Assembly: GCA_029549705.1 (NCBI GenBank)
Contig: JAKPIR010000119.1
Span: forward strand, 1 to 34,275
From: Pseudomonadota bacterium
GTDB taxonomy: Bacteria > Pseudomonadota > Gammaproteobacteria > Burkholderiales > Methylophilaceae
Reading direction: 5' to 3'
Length of the DNA stretch: 34,275 nt
This document shows positions 33,797-34,275 of the stretch, one piece after another (positions within the stretch are counted from its first letter, which is position 1; the number at the start of each line of letters is the position of its first letter). Position numbers and translations under genes: made by a program. Under the pieces are notes generated by a model, which had not been told where the DNA came from, did not search any database, and saw only the letters and a list, made by a program, of their open reading frames with translations.

Positions 33797-33837
33797 TTAA
33801 AGTAATAAATATCCAGTTCATCTAGTTATTTTATGGG

Positions 33838-33901
33838 CAACCTTTTTCGATGCTCTGAAAGCCTTTATTTACAAGGCTTTCAGAGCATAATTTTTTTCTC
33901 G
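33838..33901 (+). repeat. Dispersed palindromic repeat, copy D; likely tyrS terminator
   Basis: Perfect 16-base arms 33850-33865 and 33873-33888 with loop TATTTAC are followed by AATTTTTTTCTCG, a U-tract on the plus strand 40 bases after tyrS. The arms differ from copy C by a paired G-C to A-T change (CTGGAAG versus CTGAAAG), which keeps the stem. Confidence 0.8.
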
Positions 33902-33975
33902 AGCGAATTTTGCTTAAAGTTTAAGCAAAATTAATCACGCAATTGTAATAATTCTGTAACACGCGCAAATAGTGC

Positions 33976-34003
33976 TTGACCAAATTTAAAGCCTCTGTAA
34001 AAT
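33976..34003 (+). promoter_or_regulatory. rRNA operon promoter P1
   Basis: TTGACC (33976-33981), 16-base spacer, TAAAAT (33998-34003), followed by the GC-rich discriminator GCGCGCC expected of stringently controlled promoters. The hairpin TTCGCTAGC/GTTAGCGAA (34011-34035) starts right after. Confidence 0.8.
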
Positions 34004-34087
34004 GCGCGCCTTCGCTAGCAAAACAAGTTAGCGAAATGTGGCAAAACAGACCGTCAATAATTAATTAAAAAATGTTTTAAATTAGTA

Positions 34088-34115
34088 TTGACGCGCTTCG
34101 AAAGCTCTGTATAAT
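34088..34115 (+). promoter_or_regulatory. rRNA operon promoter P2
   Basis: TTGACG (34088-34093), 16-base spacer, TATAAT (34110-34115), with GCGCACC discriminator. It shares CTCTGTA(A/T)AATGCGC with P1 and is again followed by a hairpin, TCGTTAACGC/GCGCTAACGA (34123-34145, one mismatch). Confidence 0.85.
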
Positions 34116-34150
34116 GCGCACCTCGTTAACGCAAAGCGCTAACGAAATAC

Positions 34151-34216
34151 TAAAAAGAAATTACTTTTTAGTTCCGGCTCTTTAACAAAATAACAACTGA
34201 TAAGTGTGGGTGCTTG
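34151..34216 (+). ncRNA. rRNA leader with antitermination boxB/boxA/boxC elements (start of rrn operon)
   Basis: A boxB-like stem TAAAAAG/CTTTTTA (34151-34157, 34164-34170) is followed by boxA GCTCTTTAACA (34177-34187) and boxC-like GTGTGGGTGCTTG (34204-34216). This is the Nus-dependent antitermination leader of proteobacterial rRNA operons. The 16S rRNA start is not reached in the window. Confidence 0.85.
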
Positions 34217-34275
34217 TGGATTGAGGCAAGCGCATTTAGGCGCGATTAACATATTTATGCTTGCATAGGTTAAGT

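Noticed and set aside
1..34275. CRISPR array, prophage, insertion sequence or tRNA
   Set aside because: No regularly spaced direct repeats, phage structural genes, intact transposase or cloverleaf tRNA sequence was seen.

Overview
This window looks like a chromosomal segment of a betaproteobacterium, most likely Methylophilaceae (Methylotenera/Methylophilus-like). The evidence is conserved beta/gamma gene order (algZ-algR-hemC-hemD-hemX-hemY divergent from argH; rph-rdgB-hemW behind a PP2C/kinase pair; gmk-rpoZ-spoT-recG; ubiC-ubiA; rplM-rpsI; argC-bactofilin-erpA; anmK-M23 peptidase divergent from tyrS), modest GC judged by eye, and a typical proteobacterial rRNA leader at the right edge. 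The family assignment is inference; no 16S sequence lies inside the window. It is almost entirely core housekeeping DNA, with no prophage, CRISPR array, intact insertion sequence or tRNA.

Layout. 1-5056 (minus): an AlgZ/AlgR-type LytTR two-component system followed by the heme genes hemC, hemD, hemX and an unusually short hemY-like gene. 5257-8276 (plus): argH, then a FimV-like envelope protein. 8301-13072 (minus): a Ser/Thr kinase and PP2C phosphatase pair, a terminator, then rph, rdgB, a small uncharacterised gene and hemW. 13278-16004: yicC converging on a diguanylate cyclase. 16005-16494 is a gene-poor spacer with a nested repeat. 16495-21771 (plus): gmk, rpoZ, a bifunctional (p)ppGpp synthetase/hydrolase and recG, followed by an AT-rich orphan gene that resembles polymorphic-toxin immunity proteins (21775-22416) and a repeat-bearing spacer (22417-22871). 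22872-28410 (plus): ubiCA, rplM-rpsI, argC, a coiled-coil membrane protein, bactofilin, erpA and an SGNH lipoprotein. 28539-32465 (minus): M23 peptidase, anmK, gltA. 32585-33796 (plus): tyrS. 33797-34275: repeat/terminator and the tandem promoters and antitermination leader of an rRNA operon.

Functionally the window combines tetrapyrrole, arginine and ubiquinone biosynthesis, nucleotide and stringent-response metabolism, RNA processing, peptidoglycan turnover and recycling, Fe-S assembly and translation.

The most unusual signal is not a gene. A roughly 65-bp dispersed palindromic element (consensus left flank AACCTTTTTTGATGCTCTG, 16-bp arms around a TATTTAC-type loop, right flank ATTTTTTCTCG) occurs four times (1-28 partial, 16249-16367, 28460-28523, 33838-33901). 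Its arms vary in a compensated way, and its T-tract is oriented as a terminator for gltA and tyrS. A second hairpin family (16288-16320 and 22651-22683) shows compensatory changes in its closing stem, and one of its copies sits nested inside the first family. These look like small mobile or exapted RNA/terminator modules.
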